Of a stretch of DNA of 23,053 bases, positions 14,910 through 23,053 are shown one piece after another. The DNA is from a virus. Each line of letters starts with the position of its first letter. Within the stretch, counting starts at the first letter, position 1. A program made the position numbers and the translations under genes. Location of the stretch: positions 1-23,053 of the IMG/VR virus record IMGVR_UViG_3300035698_029555, one strand, 5' to 3'. The notes beneath the pieces are model-generated. The model ran no database searches. It saw only the letters and a program-made list of their open reading frames with translations, and was not told where the DNA came from.

Positions 14910-17900
14910 TTGTATAAAGATGAGATATTAGCTTTAGAAAAGCTTGAATGGGCTAAAAAATTTGCTGCAAAAACTCCATTTGAAGTATTAGAAGTTGTTG
15001 ATGCTTTAGCTTCATTTAAAGCATTAGGAATTGAAGCTGATAAATTAGATCGACATGGTAGAACTTTGCTTGAAAATGCAGCGGATTTAGCTGGTGGATT
15101 AAGTAAGTCTATTAATGAAACTAATTTTGCTTTACGAAAAGCAATTTCCAGTAATTTTTGGATGTCTATGCAGCGTAATCTTGGTATTACCAAAGAGAAA
15201 ATTGCTGATTTTTATCTATCTCTTGAAGGAAAAAGTGCTGATTTAGAATCGGTTAAAGGTAGAATTGATGCAATTTCTACTTATATAAATGCTAAATTTG
15301 CCGGTGGCATGGAAAAGATGTCCAGAACTCTAACTGGTTATATATCTAATATAAAAGATCAATGGACCAATTTTTTAGACGATATTGCTAATACTGGATA
15401 TTTTGATTCTCTTAAAGCAATTTTTAAAGAGGTACTTGACTTTTTAGACGAGATGTCTGAAAAGGGAATTACAGCAGTTTGGGCAAAAGAATTGGGTGTT
15501 TTCTTAACTGATGTAGTAGATAAAATGAGGGAATTTGTTGGTTTGTTAATGGAAGGAACCGATATTAGATTTTCTCTTGGAACTAATTTAAAAGTTGTTA
15601 TAAATAATTTAGGAACATTTATTCGAGATGTAATTCCTAATATTATTAGTTTTATATTTGACCAGTTTTATACTCTGTTACCTATAATACAAGATATTTT
15701 TTCAGAGATTATGAAAAATATTGAAAGTATTATAGCCGATTCTGCTTTTGTTAATGCTTGGAATAAATTAAAAGTAGCTACTAGTGAAATGTGGAAAGAA
15801 TTAAATAAACCAAAAGTCGCAAAACAATTGGTATTCTTTTTTGAAAAATTAGTTGATGTTGTTAGTACAATGGTAGTTCCAGCATTAAAGTTTTTCTTAA
15901 CAGTAATGAATGGTTTGTTATGGATATTGGATTTAGTTGGTCCTAAATTAGCTATTTTTCTTCTTTTGTTACCTAAGATAGCTATGGGTATTGCAGGTAT
16001 AGGAAGATTAGCAAGAAATTTTGTTGATTTAGGACTTGCAATTAGAGGAGTCGGTGCTGCTTTAGCTTATTTACAAGGTGGTTTAGTTACATTAATGGGG
16101 AAAGTAGGTTTAGGTGGAGTTGTTACAGCATTATTTCAGTTTAAGACTTCTGTAAAAATTGCGTTTGTTGCCGCAGCAAAGGCAGTAGGCGGTTTTGGTC
16201 CTCTTATTTTAGGTATGGTTGCAGCAATAGGTGTTTTGGTTTATTCAATTAAAACAATAATTGAAAAATGGAAAGCTTTAAGAGGACATGTAGTTACTGC
16301 GGAAGAAAGAATTCAAAATGCTATTGATCGTAAAAATAAGTCTTTAGAAAAAACTATTACATTACACAAAGACCTTTCTAATATTAATCGTTTAGGTATA
16401 AAAATTGCCTTATCAAGAACTGGTGAAGGTTCTTCAGTATTAAATAGAGCTAGAGATTCTAAAAAAATACAAATAGCTGAAGAAGCGGCTCGACAAGCTA
16501 AATTAGATCTTTATACTCTTATGGAAAAAGTAAGTATTGATTCAAAAGCAACTTCTTATGCTCATGCACCAGGTGGTATGGGTGGTGGTATGGGTGGTAT
16601 GTATATGGCCACACCTCTTAATGCAGCAACTATCGAAATTAATAAAGAAGAAGCAGCAATTAAAAAAATGCAAGATCGACTTAGAATTCAAAAACAAAAA
16701 TATGAAGATAAATATGGAAAAAAGTATGGTGGTGAATATAAACCTGAAACTATGAAAGAACGTTTAGCTGAACAAGGTCCAGATACTGCTTCTCAAAAAT
16801 TAAGAGATATAGAACAGGAAATTTTAGAAATTCGTGTTAGAGGGGGTAAAGTTCAAGGAGATCAATTAACTAAAATAAGAAATGAATTAGAACTTACTCA
16901 AGGACTTGAATGGTTAGGAGCAAAACGAGTAACAATTTTTGAAAAAATTGACAAAATTGCTAAAAGTATTAATATAACTCTTAAAAGACAAGAAGTAACT
17001 ATAGAAGGAGTTACTTCAGCATTGGGTAGTCAAAAAGCAGCTTGGGAAAAAATATATAAAACAATTTCGGGTATTAAAAGTAAAATGGAAGGATTGATGA
17101 GTGCTAGATGGAGTATTACCGATCAAGCATCTTCATTAAGAGATAATCTTGATATAGCTTTAAAAAATCTAAAAGAATATCATAAAACTATTCGTTCTAT
17201 TTTTAGAAATGAAGCTCGTGTACAAGAAGCTCAAAAAGGTGGATTCCTTGAATTAGCTTCAAAACGTCAACATGATATTATTACTCAAAAAACTTCTTTA
17301 GTTGATACATTAATGGGAATTAAGGATAAATTAGTTGGAACAAAAGAAGGTGAATACAAAGATCGTACTACTGATAGATTAGAAAGAAAAAAATTAGAAA
17401 CTGAATGGACAGGGATTGCAAAAACCTTGGATATTGAAGGTTCTTTAACACAAGTAATTAAAACATTAGCAACAGGCACAGAAGTTGATATAACTAGACT
17501 TGATACTATGAATAAGGAATTATTAAATCGAAATTTAGTTGAACAACGAAAACAGGAAATTTTATTAGCTAAACAAGTAGTTGAGTTAGAAAAAATCGTA
17601 GCAGCTTTAGATGTATTAAAAGGTGAGTATGGAGTTGTAGAACCACAATTTGGTAAAAGACAACAAGGTTCATTAGGTGGAACATTAGAGCTTTTAAATT
17701 TAGTAAAACAACAAGCTGAAATGATGGTAGCAACAGGTGGTGGTCAAACTAAAGTCCCTAAATTATCTTTTCCAACAAAAAGACAGAATGTTTTTGATGA
17801 CCCTTATAATATCAGTGGTTCTACTGAATCAATAAATAATTCCAATTTATTAAAGGATCTTTTAACTAATAATGTATATAATGCAGGAGTTACCAAAATT

Positions 17901-17948
17901 GTAAGAGCAGTCAATAATCCTACATGGACTGGAAATCGAGATTTATAA
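14910..17948 (+). CDS. Tape measure protein, main fragment
   Basis: The 1012-residue frame is open from 14901 (reading LATLYKDEI), so 14910 is only a nominal TTG start; no ribosome site precedes it. The text WAKKFAAKTPFEVLEVVDALASFKALGI (split near residues 14-41) is the classic conserved tape-measure segment. Hydrophobic helices lie at about 323-367 and 427-447, the usual membrane-active middle. A Gly/Met-rich linker (GGMGGGMGGM) falls near 554-563, and the rest is long charged helix. With the upstream fragment the protein would be about 1146 aa. Assuming the usual 1.5 angstrom per residue, the tail would be about 170 nm. Function is secure; the break is discussed separately. Confidence 0.85.
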   Translation: MYKDEILALEKLEWAKKFAAKTPFEVLEVVDALASFKALGIEADKLDRHGRTLLENAADLAGGLSKSINETNFALRKAISSNFWMSMQRNLGITKEKIADFYLSLEGKSADLESVKGRIDAISTYINAKFAGGMEKMSRTLTGYISNIKDQWTNFLDDIANTGYFDSLKAIFKEVLDFLDEMSEKGITAVWAKELGVFLTDVVDKMREFVGLLMEGTDIRFSLGTNLKVVINNLGTFIRDVIPNIISFIFDQFYTLLPIIQDIFSEIMKNIESIIADSAFVNAWNKLKVATSEMWKELNKPKVAKQLVFFFEKLVDVVSTMVVPALKFFLTVMNGLLWILDLVGPKLAIFLLLLPKIAMGIAGIGRLARNFVDLGLAIRGVGAALAYLQGGLVTLMGKVGLGGVVTALFQFKTSVKIAFVAAAKAVGGFGPLILGMVAAIGVLVYSIKTIIEKWKALRGHVVTAEERIQNAIDRKNKSLEKTITLHKDLSNINRLGIKIALSRTGEGSSVLNRARDSKKIQIAEEAARQAKLDLYTLMEKVSIDSKATSYAHAPGGMGGGMGGMYMATPLNAATIEINKEEAAIKKMQDRLRIQKQKYEDKYGKKYGGEYKPETMKERLAEQGPDTASQKLRDIEQEILEIRVRGGKVQGDQLTKIRNELELTQGLEWLGAKRVTIFEKIDKIAKSINITLKRQEVTIEGVTSALGSQKAAWEKIYKTISGIKSKMEGLMSARWSITDQASSLRDNLDIALKNLKEYHKTIRSIFRNEARVQEAQKGGFLELASKRQHDIITQKTSLVDTLMGIKDKLVGTKEGEYKDRTTDRLERKKLETEWTGIAKTLDIEGSLTQVIKTLATGTEVDITRLDTMNKELLNRNLVEQRKQEILLAKQVVELEKIVAALDVLKGEYGVVEPQFGKRQQGSLGGTLELLNLVKQQAEMMVATGGGQTKVPKLSFPTKRQNVFDDPYNISGSTESINNSNLLKDLLTNNVYNAGVTKIVRAVNNPTWTGNRDL

Positions 17949-20011
17949 TGAGTGTTATAAAAACAGAAATTTCTTTTGATTCCAGTTTCAACGATCAAAT
18001 AAATGGAATTTGGACATTTGGTGCCGGTAATATTGCAGGAGACTATCATGCTGAAGTTTTTAAAGAAGGAGATATAGTTTCTATTGGAACGATAGGATCT
18101 TATGGAAATCGTTCTGCAATTATTACACAAACTCAAAAAGAATTTAATGAAAATTCTAAATCTTATAGTATAGAAGCTAAAGAATTAGTTTATTATTATA
18201 TTAATAAAAGCTATGACCGAGATACCTATTTTATTTCAGCTACAGCAGCTGAATTTGAAAAAATGGAATTATTAACTAATGTAGATGTATATTTTAAAGA
18301 GATAAAAAATGATATTGGTTATGAAGGTTGGACTGTTGAAGAGATTATTGAACAATTAGCTACTTATGCTGAGATGACTCTTACTTATACCCTACCTAAT
18401 TGGGATGTTAAACAATTTATTATTCGTCGTGGACAATCTATTATTGAAGCTATAAAAGGTTTAGTTATTGCATTGGATCCTTCTATTTATATAAGTTCTT
18501 CTCGTTTATGTATTCGACCAAAATCTAATGTTCCCTGGATGGGTTCATTACAGATTAACAGTGGTATTATTGAAAAAACTGAGACACAAGTTTGGGAACC
18601 CCATCCAAAATTTGTTAGAATTACTGGTGGTCAAGGTGAATTTGTTGCCGATCATTATGAAGGAGTTAAACCTTTAAATTTAACTAATACTTATCAGGAA
18701 TGGGCCTTTGGAAAAAATGAAACAGTAGCGACTGAATTTGAAGGGGATATGATTGAAACTTGGTCGTATATTTCATCAAAAAAAGAAATTAAAATTAGTC
18801 AAATATTTACAGGATGTGATATTTTTGGAAATCCATCTTTTAAAATTTTTGAAAGAGAATGGATATATGAAAATGTAAAAAGTCTTTTTGGTATTAGTTC
18901 TGCAAGTCAATTAGATGAAATTTATCCTGAATATCCAGATTGGATGGGACATGTAGCACAAGCTCCAGCTTTAGGAATATCCTTTCCAGAGGATATAGAT
19001 TATAATCGTTTTTTATTAATTAATTTAGAAGAAACTTTTTATGTATATGTTGGAATTACACGTTATTATGCTAAACCATTAGTTATTTATTCATTAAAAA
19101 CTATTGCAGCATGGATACCAGCTTTTACTGGAAATACTACGGATGATTATCCTGATCGTACATCAGAATTAATTTGGACTTATGATGCTTATAGAGAAAG
19201 AACTGACTATTATTATAGTGAAGATGAGTATGATTATAATAATGAAATAATTAGTTCTAATGGTGGATTACTTTTAGCGAAAAAAACTTTTGGATTTGGA
19301 GATATTGGAACTAAGGGTCAACTATATGAAGGAGAATTAAAAGATGGCGAAGGGAATAATTTAGATTTAGAAGGAAAACAAAAAAAATATAATAATGTAG
19401 TTTGGTATCCTTTATATAAACAGGCTTTAACAAGTTTAATAATAAAAAGTAATGAAGAAACTGGAGCCGGTGTTTCAATGGGTAATGAAATAATTATTTC
19501 TAATGCTTTAATATCAATGAAATCTGAAGAATATCGTTCTACTGGTCCAAAAGCATATACTAAAAAAGAAAGTAGTGTTGAATTAAATTCTGATAATGAT
19601 TTTGCAACAGGTGAAGGATTACAGTATATTACTACAACCTCTATTCAAGATTCTATAGGTTCTTGGCCTCCTCAAAATTGGTTGACAAGTCGAAAAATGG
19701 AAGTATATTATGAATATGCTATTGGTGGTAGTGGACTTACGGGATCGCCTGTTACAATAAATGTTAATACAGTTATTGATTGGGATGATATGGAAGTAAT
19801 TGGTAAACAAATTATATCAAATATTTTTGATAAAATTAATACTATTACTTATGAAGTTAGTATGACAAAACCGAATAACTTAAATTTAAAAGTAGGAATG
19901 TTAATTACTGGTCCAGAATTTTATGGAACTTGTCGTTTAGTTGCTTATAATACAGATGAAGATGCTGAAAAAGGTGAATCAACCATGTCTTTAACAATAG
20001 AGAGTACATAA
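17948..20011 (+). CDS. Putative tail hub / baseplate protein
   Basis: The 687-aa product begins with ATG sharing the last base of the tape-measure stop (TAATG). An in-frame ATG at 17924 would overlap the tape measure and has no ribosome site. The N-terminal part (MSVIKTEISFDSSFND) and a section around 155-185 with QFIIRRGQSIIEAIKGLVIAL resemble baseplate-hub proteins, where a GQS-x-x-EAI helix follows a beta domain. The remainder is Tyr/Trp-rich and beta-rich, including two long acidic loops. Its place just after tape measure fits a hub or distal tail protein that contacts tip and fibre components. There is no visible enzymatic motif. Confidence 0.65.
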   Translation: MSVIKTEISFDSSFNDQINGIWTFGAGNIAGDYHAEVFKEGDIVSIGTIGSYGNRSAIITQTQKEFNENSKSYSIEAKELVYYYINKSYDRDTYFISATAAEFEKMELLTNVDVYFKEIKNDIGYEGWTVEEIIEQLATYAEMTLTYTLPNWDVKQFIIRRGQSIIEAIKGLVIALDPSIYISSSRLCIRPKSNVPWMGSLQINSGIIEKTETQVWEPHPKFVRITGGQGEFVADHYEGVKPLNLTNTYQEWAFGKNETVATEFEGDMIETWSYISSKKEIKISQIFTGCDIFGNPSFKIFEREWIYENVKSLFGISSASQLDEIYPEYPDWMGHVAQAPALGISFPEDIDYNRFLLINLEETFYVYVGITRYYAKPLVIYSLKTIAAWIPAFTGNTTDDYPDRTSELIWTYDAYRERTDYYYSEDEYDYNNEIISSNGGLLLAKKTFGFGDIGTKGQLYEGELKDGEGNNLDLEGKQKKYNNVVWYPLYKQALTSLIIKSNEETGAGVSMGNEIIISNALISMKSEEYRSTGPKAYTKKESSVELNSDNDFATGEGLQYITTTSIQDSIGSWPPQNWLTSRKMEVYYEYAIGGSGLTGSPVTINVNTVIDWDDMEVIGKQIISNIFDKINTITYEVSMTKPNNLNLKVGMLITGPEFYGTCRLVAYNTDEDAEKGESTMSLTIEST

Positions 20012-20220
20012 TGAGTATACAAAATTATATGAATCGACAAAAAAGAATTGAAAAGAAACGGGATATGAATCCTCGAATTGTAACAGGAACAACTGGATTT
20101 TTTAGTGGTGATGTTGGATTATGTAGAAATACTGTGGGTGTGGATCCTCAATATTTAAGTGGTCAGTATTTGGCTCTTCCAATTTCTGAACATGAAAGTG
20201 TAATTATTGGGGCCTTATAA
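20011..20220 (+). CDS. Small tail-tip protein, hypothetical
   Basis: The 69-aa product starts in a TAATG overlap with the hub gene. It has a basic N-terminal helix (MNRQKRIEKKRDMNPR) followed by a beta-rich, glycine-containing C-terminus ending ESVIIGAL. It is not recognised. Tight coupling on both sides (the next gene again starts in TAATG at 20218-20222) argues for real translation and for assembly with the tail tip. Confidence 0.6.
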   Translation: MSIQNYMNRQKRIEKKRDMNPRIVTGTTGFFSGDVGLCRNTVGVDPQYLSGQYLALPISEHESVIIGAL

Positions 20221-20375
20221 TGGAACGTATTGTTAATGAAGCTCATGGAGTAACTGGTTCAAAAATTATTTCGGTCGGTACTGAATTAGTTTTTATTGAA
20301 GAACCAGCAAATAATAATGCTCAAATTGTAGTTGAAAAACGTGAAAATGAAAATTTAGTAATTTATGTGGAATAA
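20220..20375 (+). CDS. 51-aa hypothetical tail-tip protein
   Basis: A 51-codon frame opens with ATG in the TAATG overlap at 20220 and ends at TAA 20373-20375. The product is acidic and beta-like (ELVFIEEPANNNAQIVVEKR, ending LVIYVE), with no membrane segment. Without it there would be an unexplained 159-base gap in an otherwise packed operon, and its stop lies 4 bases before the next start. The function is unknown. Confidence 0.55.
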   Translation: MERIVNEAHGVTGSKIISVGTELVFIEEPANNNAQIVVEKRENENLVIYVE

Positions 20376-20379
20376 TTAA

Positions 20380-21435
20380 GTGGCAACTATTATACCGATA
20401 ACAACTGGTGATTTTGATGCTAGTGATTCTAGTGCTAATATACCTTTAAGAGGTACGTCAGGAACAACTCTTAAAGAATTAATGCGTGATTCAAATGGAT
20501 ATATTGATAGTAATGTTTTAAATGGTCAAGGAGCACAAGTGGCAGTTAGTGGAGGTGGACCAGGAGATTCTCCAAATGTACCTACTACAGGGCCTTTAGT
20601 AATTCCTTTTCAACATCATGGTTTAGGAATGAATAACCATGCTTTTATAGCTAATGCTAATTTTATAACTGTCTGTTCTACTTTAGAAGATCCGGCTTAT
20701 TCTACAGGGGCTTTTCCTCATGCCTTACAATTTACAGTTGGACAGGTATTAAAAATTAATGCTTGGAATAGTAGTTATGGTTGTCCTCAAGTTGTAGTAC
20801 CAAATGATGATGATGATGGTTGTGTAGTTGTACGTTATTCAATACAAGATTGGTTTATAAAAAATAGTGGTGTTACTAATCAAACAGTCCATTTTGGATT
20901 AGTTTACGATCATGGAATTTGCCCTATACTAATGAAAACAGGAGAAAGTTTTATAATTGGTGCTAAAATTGGATCTTATAATACTGATGCTGGAACATCT
21001 TCTGTAGGAAAAGGGATAGTTTCAGATATTAATCCTTTTGCAATGGCATTAGTTGATTTAGGTAGTAATTATTGGTTATGCCGTGTTGGGATAAACGGAA
21101 GCGGTTCGACGGTGATCCGAGCGAAGGCACAAGAAGTGGCTCAGGCGGACGGTAAGATTAGTGTCAAACTGTTGGATTCTGCGGGAGCCGTTACGGGTTC
21201 CGCTTTTGACGTTTACGCTTTTCCAGATAAAGGAAGTACTAATATGGCTTTATACCTTCCTTACTTGACTACCAATGATATTGTGATTATTTCGCAAGAT
21301 ATGAATGATGATTGGTTCCTAGTTAATCCGACATTAATTGAGGCAGGCACATCGGCGGCTACAGTGAGTGCAACTTGCACAACGGTTTTTGGTCGGGTTA
21401 TGAATGCGATAGGGAAGTGGGAAGTGGTAATATGA
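20380..21435 (+). CDS. Putative tail fibre or tail-tip protein
   Basis: The 351-aa product starts with GTG at 20380; the nearest purine-rich element is GGAAT upstream, a weak site. It is Gly/Asp/Ser/Thr-rich and beta-rich, with an aspartate run (NDDDDG) near residue 144-149 and no enzymatic motif. A glycine-proline-rich stretch (SGGGPGDSPNVPTTGP) around 58-73 resembles a fibre linker. The C-terminal third, from about residue 235 (RVGINGSGSTVIRAKAQEVA), has markedly higher GC than the first two thirds, which suggests a transferred receptor-binding or trimerisation segment. The stop overlaps the next start by ATGA. Fibre role is inferred from position and composition. Confidence 0.55.
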   Translation: MATIIPITTGDFDASDSSANIPLRGTSGTTLKELMRDSNGYIDSNVLNGQGAQVAVSGGGPGDSPNVPTTGPLVIPFQHHGLGMNNHAFIANANFITVCSTLEDPAYSTGAFPHALQFTVGQVLKINAWNSSYGCPQVVVPNDDDDGCVVVRYSIQDWFIKNSGVTNQTVHFGLVYDHGICPILMKTGESFIIGAKIGSYNTDAGTSSVGKGIVSDINPFAMALVDLGSNYWLCRVGINGSGSTVIRAKAQEVAQADGKISVKLLDSAGAVTGSAFDVYAFPDKGSTNMALYLPYLTTNDIVIISQDMNDDWFLVNPTLIEAGTSAATVSATCTTVFGRVMNAIGKWEVVI

Positions 21436-22112
21436 CTTGGGATGGCAGGGCAAAATGGGAAGATACGGATAATGAATTACATATTTACTGTGATAATGAT
21501 ACTACTGAAACAGAGTTTCAGGCTAAATGGGATGATACGAACAATCAACTAGAGATACATTTATCAGGTGAAACAGATGAACAGGTCAAATGGGATGATA
21601 CCGCTAATACACTGGAAGCTCAAACAATACCAGATGATTGGTGTTATATTATAGCCGGTGTTTGTTGTGGTCTTGATTGTGGAAAAATGCCTAAATACTT
21701 AAAAGTAACTTTTGCTGGAATTACTAATTGTGATGTATATGTAAAGGAATGTGGTGATCCAGAATTAGGTTATTATCCGCCAGCAACGGATTTTAATGGA
21801 GTTTGGATTTGCGAGTTTAGTCAGAATTGTAGTTGGGAATATGAGTATGAAAATAATTGTGGGGATACTTCTTATGTTAGAGTTAGCTTAAACAAAGATA
21901 TCGATCATGGAATTTACAGTGTTGTCGCTTCACATCGTGTACATTTTGTAACAGAAGCGGCTTTTAATAGTGGGGAATTATATACAGATTCTCCTGATGA
22001 TTGTGATGTTTGTGATGGTTTACCTTATATAACAGATAATCTTGGGGGTTGTCCTCCTGTGGCCTGGAGGCATAGAGGAGAAAATGGAACGGGAACTATT
22101 AGTGAAGTGTAA
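21432..22112 (+). CDS. Cysteine-rich tail-associated protein with KWDDT repeats
   Basis: The 226-aa product begins in the ATGA overlap at 21432; the in-frame upstream ATG at 21375 lies inside the preceding gene. Three imperfect repeats, KWEDTDNELHI (8-18), KWDDTNNQLEI (32-42) and KWDDTANTLEA (53-63), form short beta-hairpin-like units spaced 24 and 21 residues apart. A cysteine-rich domain follows (CCGLDCGKMP, then five or more further Cys including CDVCDG near 197-202). This suggests disulfide bonds or metal binding in a tip or fibre component. The C-terminus overlaps the next start. No family is recognised. Confidence 0.6.
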   Translation: MTWDGRAKWEDTDNELHIYCDNDTTETEFQAKWDDTNNQLEIHLSGETDEQVKWDDTANTLEAQTIPDDWCYIIAGVCCGLDCGKMPKYLKVTFAGITNCDVYVKECGDPELGYYPPATDFNGVWICEFSQNCSWEYEYENNCGDTSYVRVSLNKDIDHGIYSVVASHRVHFVTEAAFNSGELYTDSPDDCDVCDGLPYITDNLGGCPPVAWRHRGENGTGTISEV

Positions 22113-22668
22113 TTATAGATATAATAATCAATGTCTTTTAGCTACAATCTTAAAGGGCCAAAATTATTTTATCCCCCTCAGTTGGTGTAAAGACCGCTGT
22201 TGGCCAGATGAGAATTTACCAGCAGAGCAGTTGAGCAGAATAAGATCAAAGATGTTATCTAACCTGGATATTCAACTGGAAACAGTGCCAAGATCACCGG
22301 AGGAACTGGAAGCGAAAATTGTTTCCGGTGAGATTAAAATCAAAAAGACTGAGTCTCATATTAGGCGTGAAAAGCTCAAAGCGGAAATAAAAGCGGCAAA
22401 GGTAGATATGCCGGGCCTTTATCAAATGACGAAAAATCTAGGAACCCATTTTATTGAGGTGTTCAGGCATTACAAAAAAACAGGCAGAATATTATGCCTG
22501 AAAGATGAATTGAATCGACGTCTGGAAATTTGTAATAAATGCGACAAAATGATTGTAAAGAATGGGCGTAAAACATGTACTCAATGTGGATGCAAACTTA
22601 AAGAAGTGCCATTATTCGGCGAACATGGCAAGGCTACATTTGAGGCATTAAACTGTAAATATTGGTAA
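22084..22668 (+). CDS. Zinc-ribbon-like protein of the tail region
   Basis: The 194-aa product has two likely metal sites. Near the N-terminus, C9, C17, C35 and C39 form a possible four-cysteine site. At the C-terminus, C150-x2-C153 and C165-x2-C168-x-C170 give a zinc-ribbon-like pattern (ICNKCD, CTQCGCKL), and C191-K-Y-W closes the protein. A Lys/Glu-rich helix lies between. AGAGGA is 6-8 bases before the ATG at 22084; the in-frame ATG at 22042 lies deep inside the preceding gene. Small proteins with this C-terminal RxxxC-x2-C ... C-x2-CGC ... C-x-W layout occur near phage tail genes. A structural or assembly role is plausible. Confidence 0.65.
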   Translation: MERELLVKCNYRYNNQCLLATILKGQNYFIPLSWCKDRCWPDENLPAEQLSRIRSKMLSNLDIQLETVPRSPEELEAKIVSGEIKIKKTESHIRREKLKAEIKAAKVDMPGLYQMTKNLGTHFIEVFRHYKKTGRILCLKDELNRRLEICNKCDKMIVKNGRKTCTQCGCKLKEVPLFGEHGKATFEALNCKYW

Positions 22669-22741
22669 GTTTAATAAAAAATAATTATATTATAAAAATT
22701 AATATCTATCATCAAAAAGTGATTTATAATAAATTTTAAGG

Positions 22742-22770
22742 TTGCAATTTTATTTTATATAAAGTATAAT
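22742..22770 (+). promoter_or_regulatory. Candidate sigma70 promoter
   Basis: TTGCAA (22742-22747) and a perfect TATAAT (22765-22770) are separated by 17 bp. They sit in the 143-bp gap after the zinc-ribbon gene and 40-odd bases before the start at 22812. The rest of this gap is AT-rich with no credible gene and no clear terminator hairpin. Confidence 0.6.
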
Positions 22771-22811
22771 ATAGTATAGTGTAGTTAATTAGAATACCTA
22801 TAGGAAATGGT

Positions 22812-23000
22812 ATGATTGGTAGAAAAACCCCATATACAAAAAATGGAATAAAAAGAGTTCCTTGTTTAAGATGTGGAAAACCATCACAACAACAATGGCA
22901 AATTTGTTCTTTAGGTAATAGATGGTGCGGAATTTGTAACAACTGCGATATTAAATTAAATGAATTAGTATTAAAATTTATGGTAATTAAAAAAAATTAA
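22812..23000 (+). CDS. Small cysteine-rich protein (phage CxxC type)
   Basis: The 62-aa product has C18-x2-C21, C32, C39 and C42-x2-C45 in a layout reading PCLRCGKPSQQQWQICS, then NNCDIKLNELVLKFM. I recognise this as a frequent phage pattern: a PCxRCGKPAxxQWQIC segment followed by CxxCDIxLNxLVL. The cysteines should bind zinc. AGGAAA precedes the ATG with suitable spacing, and the TTGCAA/TATAAT promoter lies upstream, so it probably begins a new transcription unit. Function in the family is unknown to me. It is followed after 27 bases by the next start. Confidence 0.65.
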   Translation: MIGRKTPYTKNGIKRVPCLRCGKPSQQQWQICSLGNRWCGICNNCDIKLNELVLKFMVIKKN

Positions 23001-23027
23001 GTCTTACAAAGCTAGATTGGAAAAATA

Positions 23028-23053
23028 ATGAGACCAGAAATTTTAGAAAAACT
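23028..23053 (+). CDS. Start of a gene cut by the window end
   Basis: ATG at 23028 opens a frame reading MRPEILEK before the window ends. GGAAAA lies about 5-9 bases upstream. Only eight complete codons are visible, so no function can be given; it may be co-transcribed with the preceding cysteine-rich gene. Confidence 0.4.

Noticed and set aside
14896-14910. Tape-measure break as a programmed frameshift
   Set aside because: The shift would have to occur within six bases between two stops, and AAT AAT TAG does not allow good re-pairing in the -1 frame. A one-base deletion explains the text more simply.
16537-16755. Plus-strand 72-codon frame inside the tape-measure gene
   Set aside because: It is a shadow frame over a Gly/Met-rich repeat with no ribosome site, fully inside a confident gene.
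22669-22741. Terminator after the zinc-ribbon gene
   Set aside because: Only a 4-bp ATCA/TGAT pairing and AT-rich runs are visible; no GC-containing stem followed by a T-tract.
1-23053. tRNA genes or stop-codon reassignment
   Set aside because: No tRNA-like cloverleaf or conserved T-loop sequence was noticed in the few gaps, and TAA, TAG and TGA all end well-supported genes with tight spacing to the next start.

Overview
The window is the packaging, head and tail morphogenesis module of a tailed double-stranded DNA phage or prophage. It most likely belongs to a siphovirus: there is a large tape-measure protein and a tail-assembly-chaperone pair, and no recognisable tail sheath. All supported genes lie on the plus strand. 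They are tightly packed, often with TAATG or ATGA overlaps, and mostly preceded by purine-rich Shine-Dalgarno sequences. The DNA is AT-rich (roughly 30% GC in the lines counted by hand), which suggests an AT-rich bacterial host. TAA, TAG and TGA all act as stops, so the standard bacterial code fits. The host cannot be named from sequence alone.

Layout. 1-291: non-coding leader with a 49-bp-period tandem repeat and a sigma70-type promoter. 292-2439: large terminase carrying a mini-intein inside its Walker A motif. 2505-6729: portal, a small protein, a coiled-coil scaffold candidate, a possible head decoration protein and an N4-gp56-type major capsid protein. 6782-7173: two small overlapping ORFs, ending at a rho-independent terminator (7194-7239). 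7267-8029: two small membrane proteins and a WYL-like protein. 8029-10732: head-tail connector genes, including an HK97 gp10-like protein. 10757-13058: tail tube candidate and associated proteins. 13099-14516: tail assembly chaperone pair joined by a probable -1 programmed frameshift at an A AAA AAC heptamer. 14509-17948: tape-measure protein, broken by an apparent one-base deletion. 17948-22112: tail hub, tail-tip and fibre-like proteins. 22084-23053: two cysteine-rich, probably zinc-binding proteins and the start of a further gene.

Together the genes form an assembly line. Terminase and portal package DNA; scaffold and capsid protein build the head; connectors join head to tail; the chaperones load the tape-measure protein, which sets tail length; hub and fibre-like proteins form the tip. 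Four sigma70-like promoters were found by eye, upstream of the terminase, the portal, the 65-aa gene after the portal, and the last cysteine-rich gene. I found no convincing new defence or mobile system. The most informative signals are the P-loop mini-intein, the chaperone frameshift with its dual-coding stretch, the broken tape-measure frame, and a locally GC-rich segment inside the fibre-like gene.
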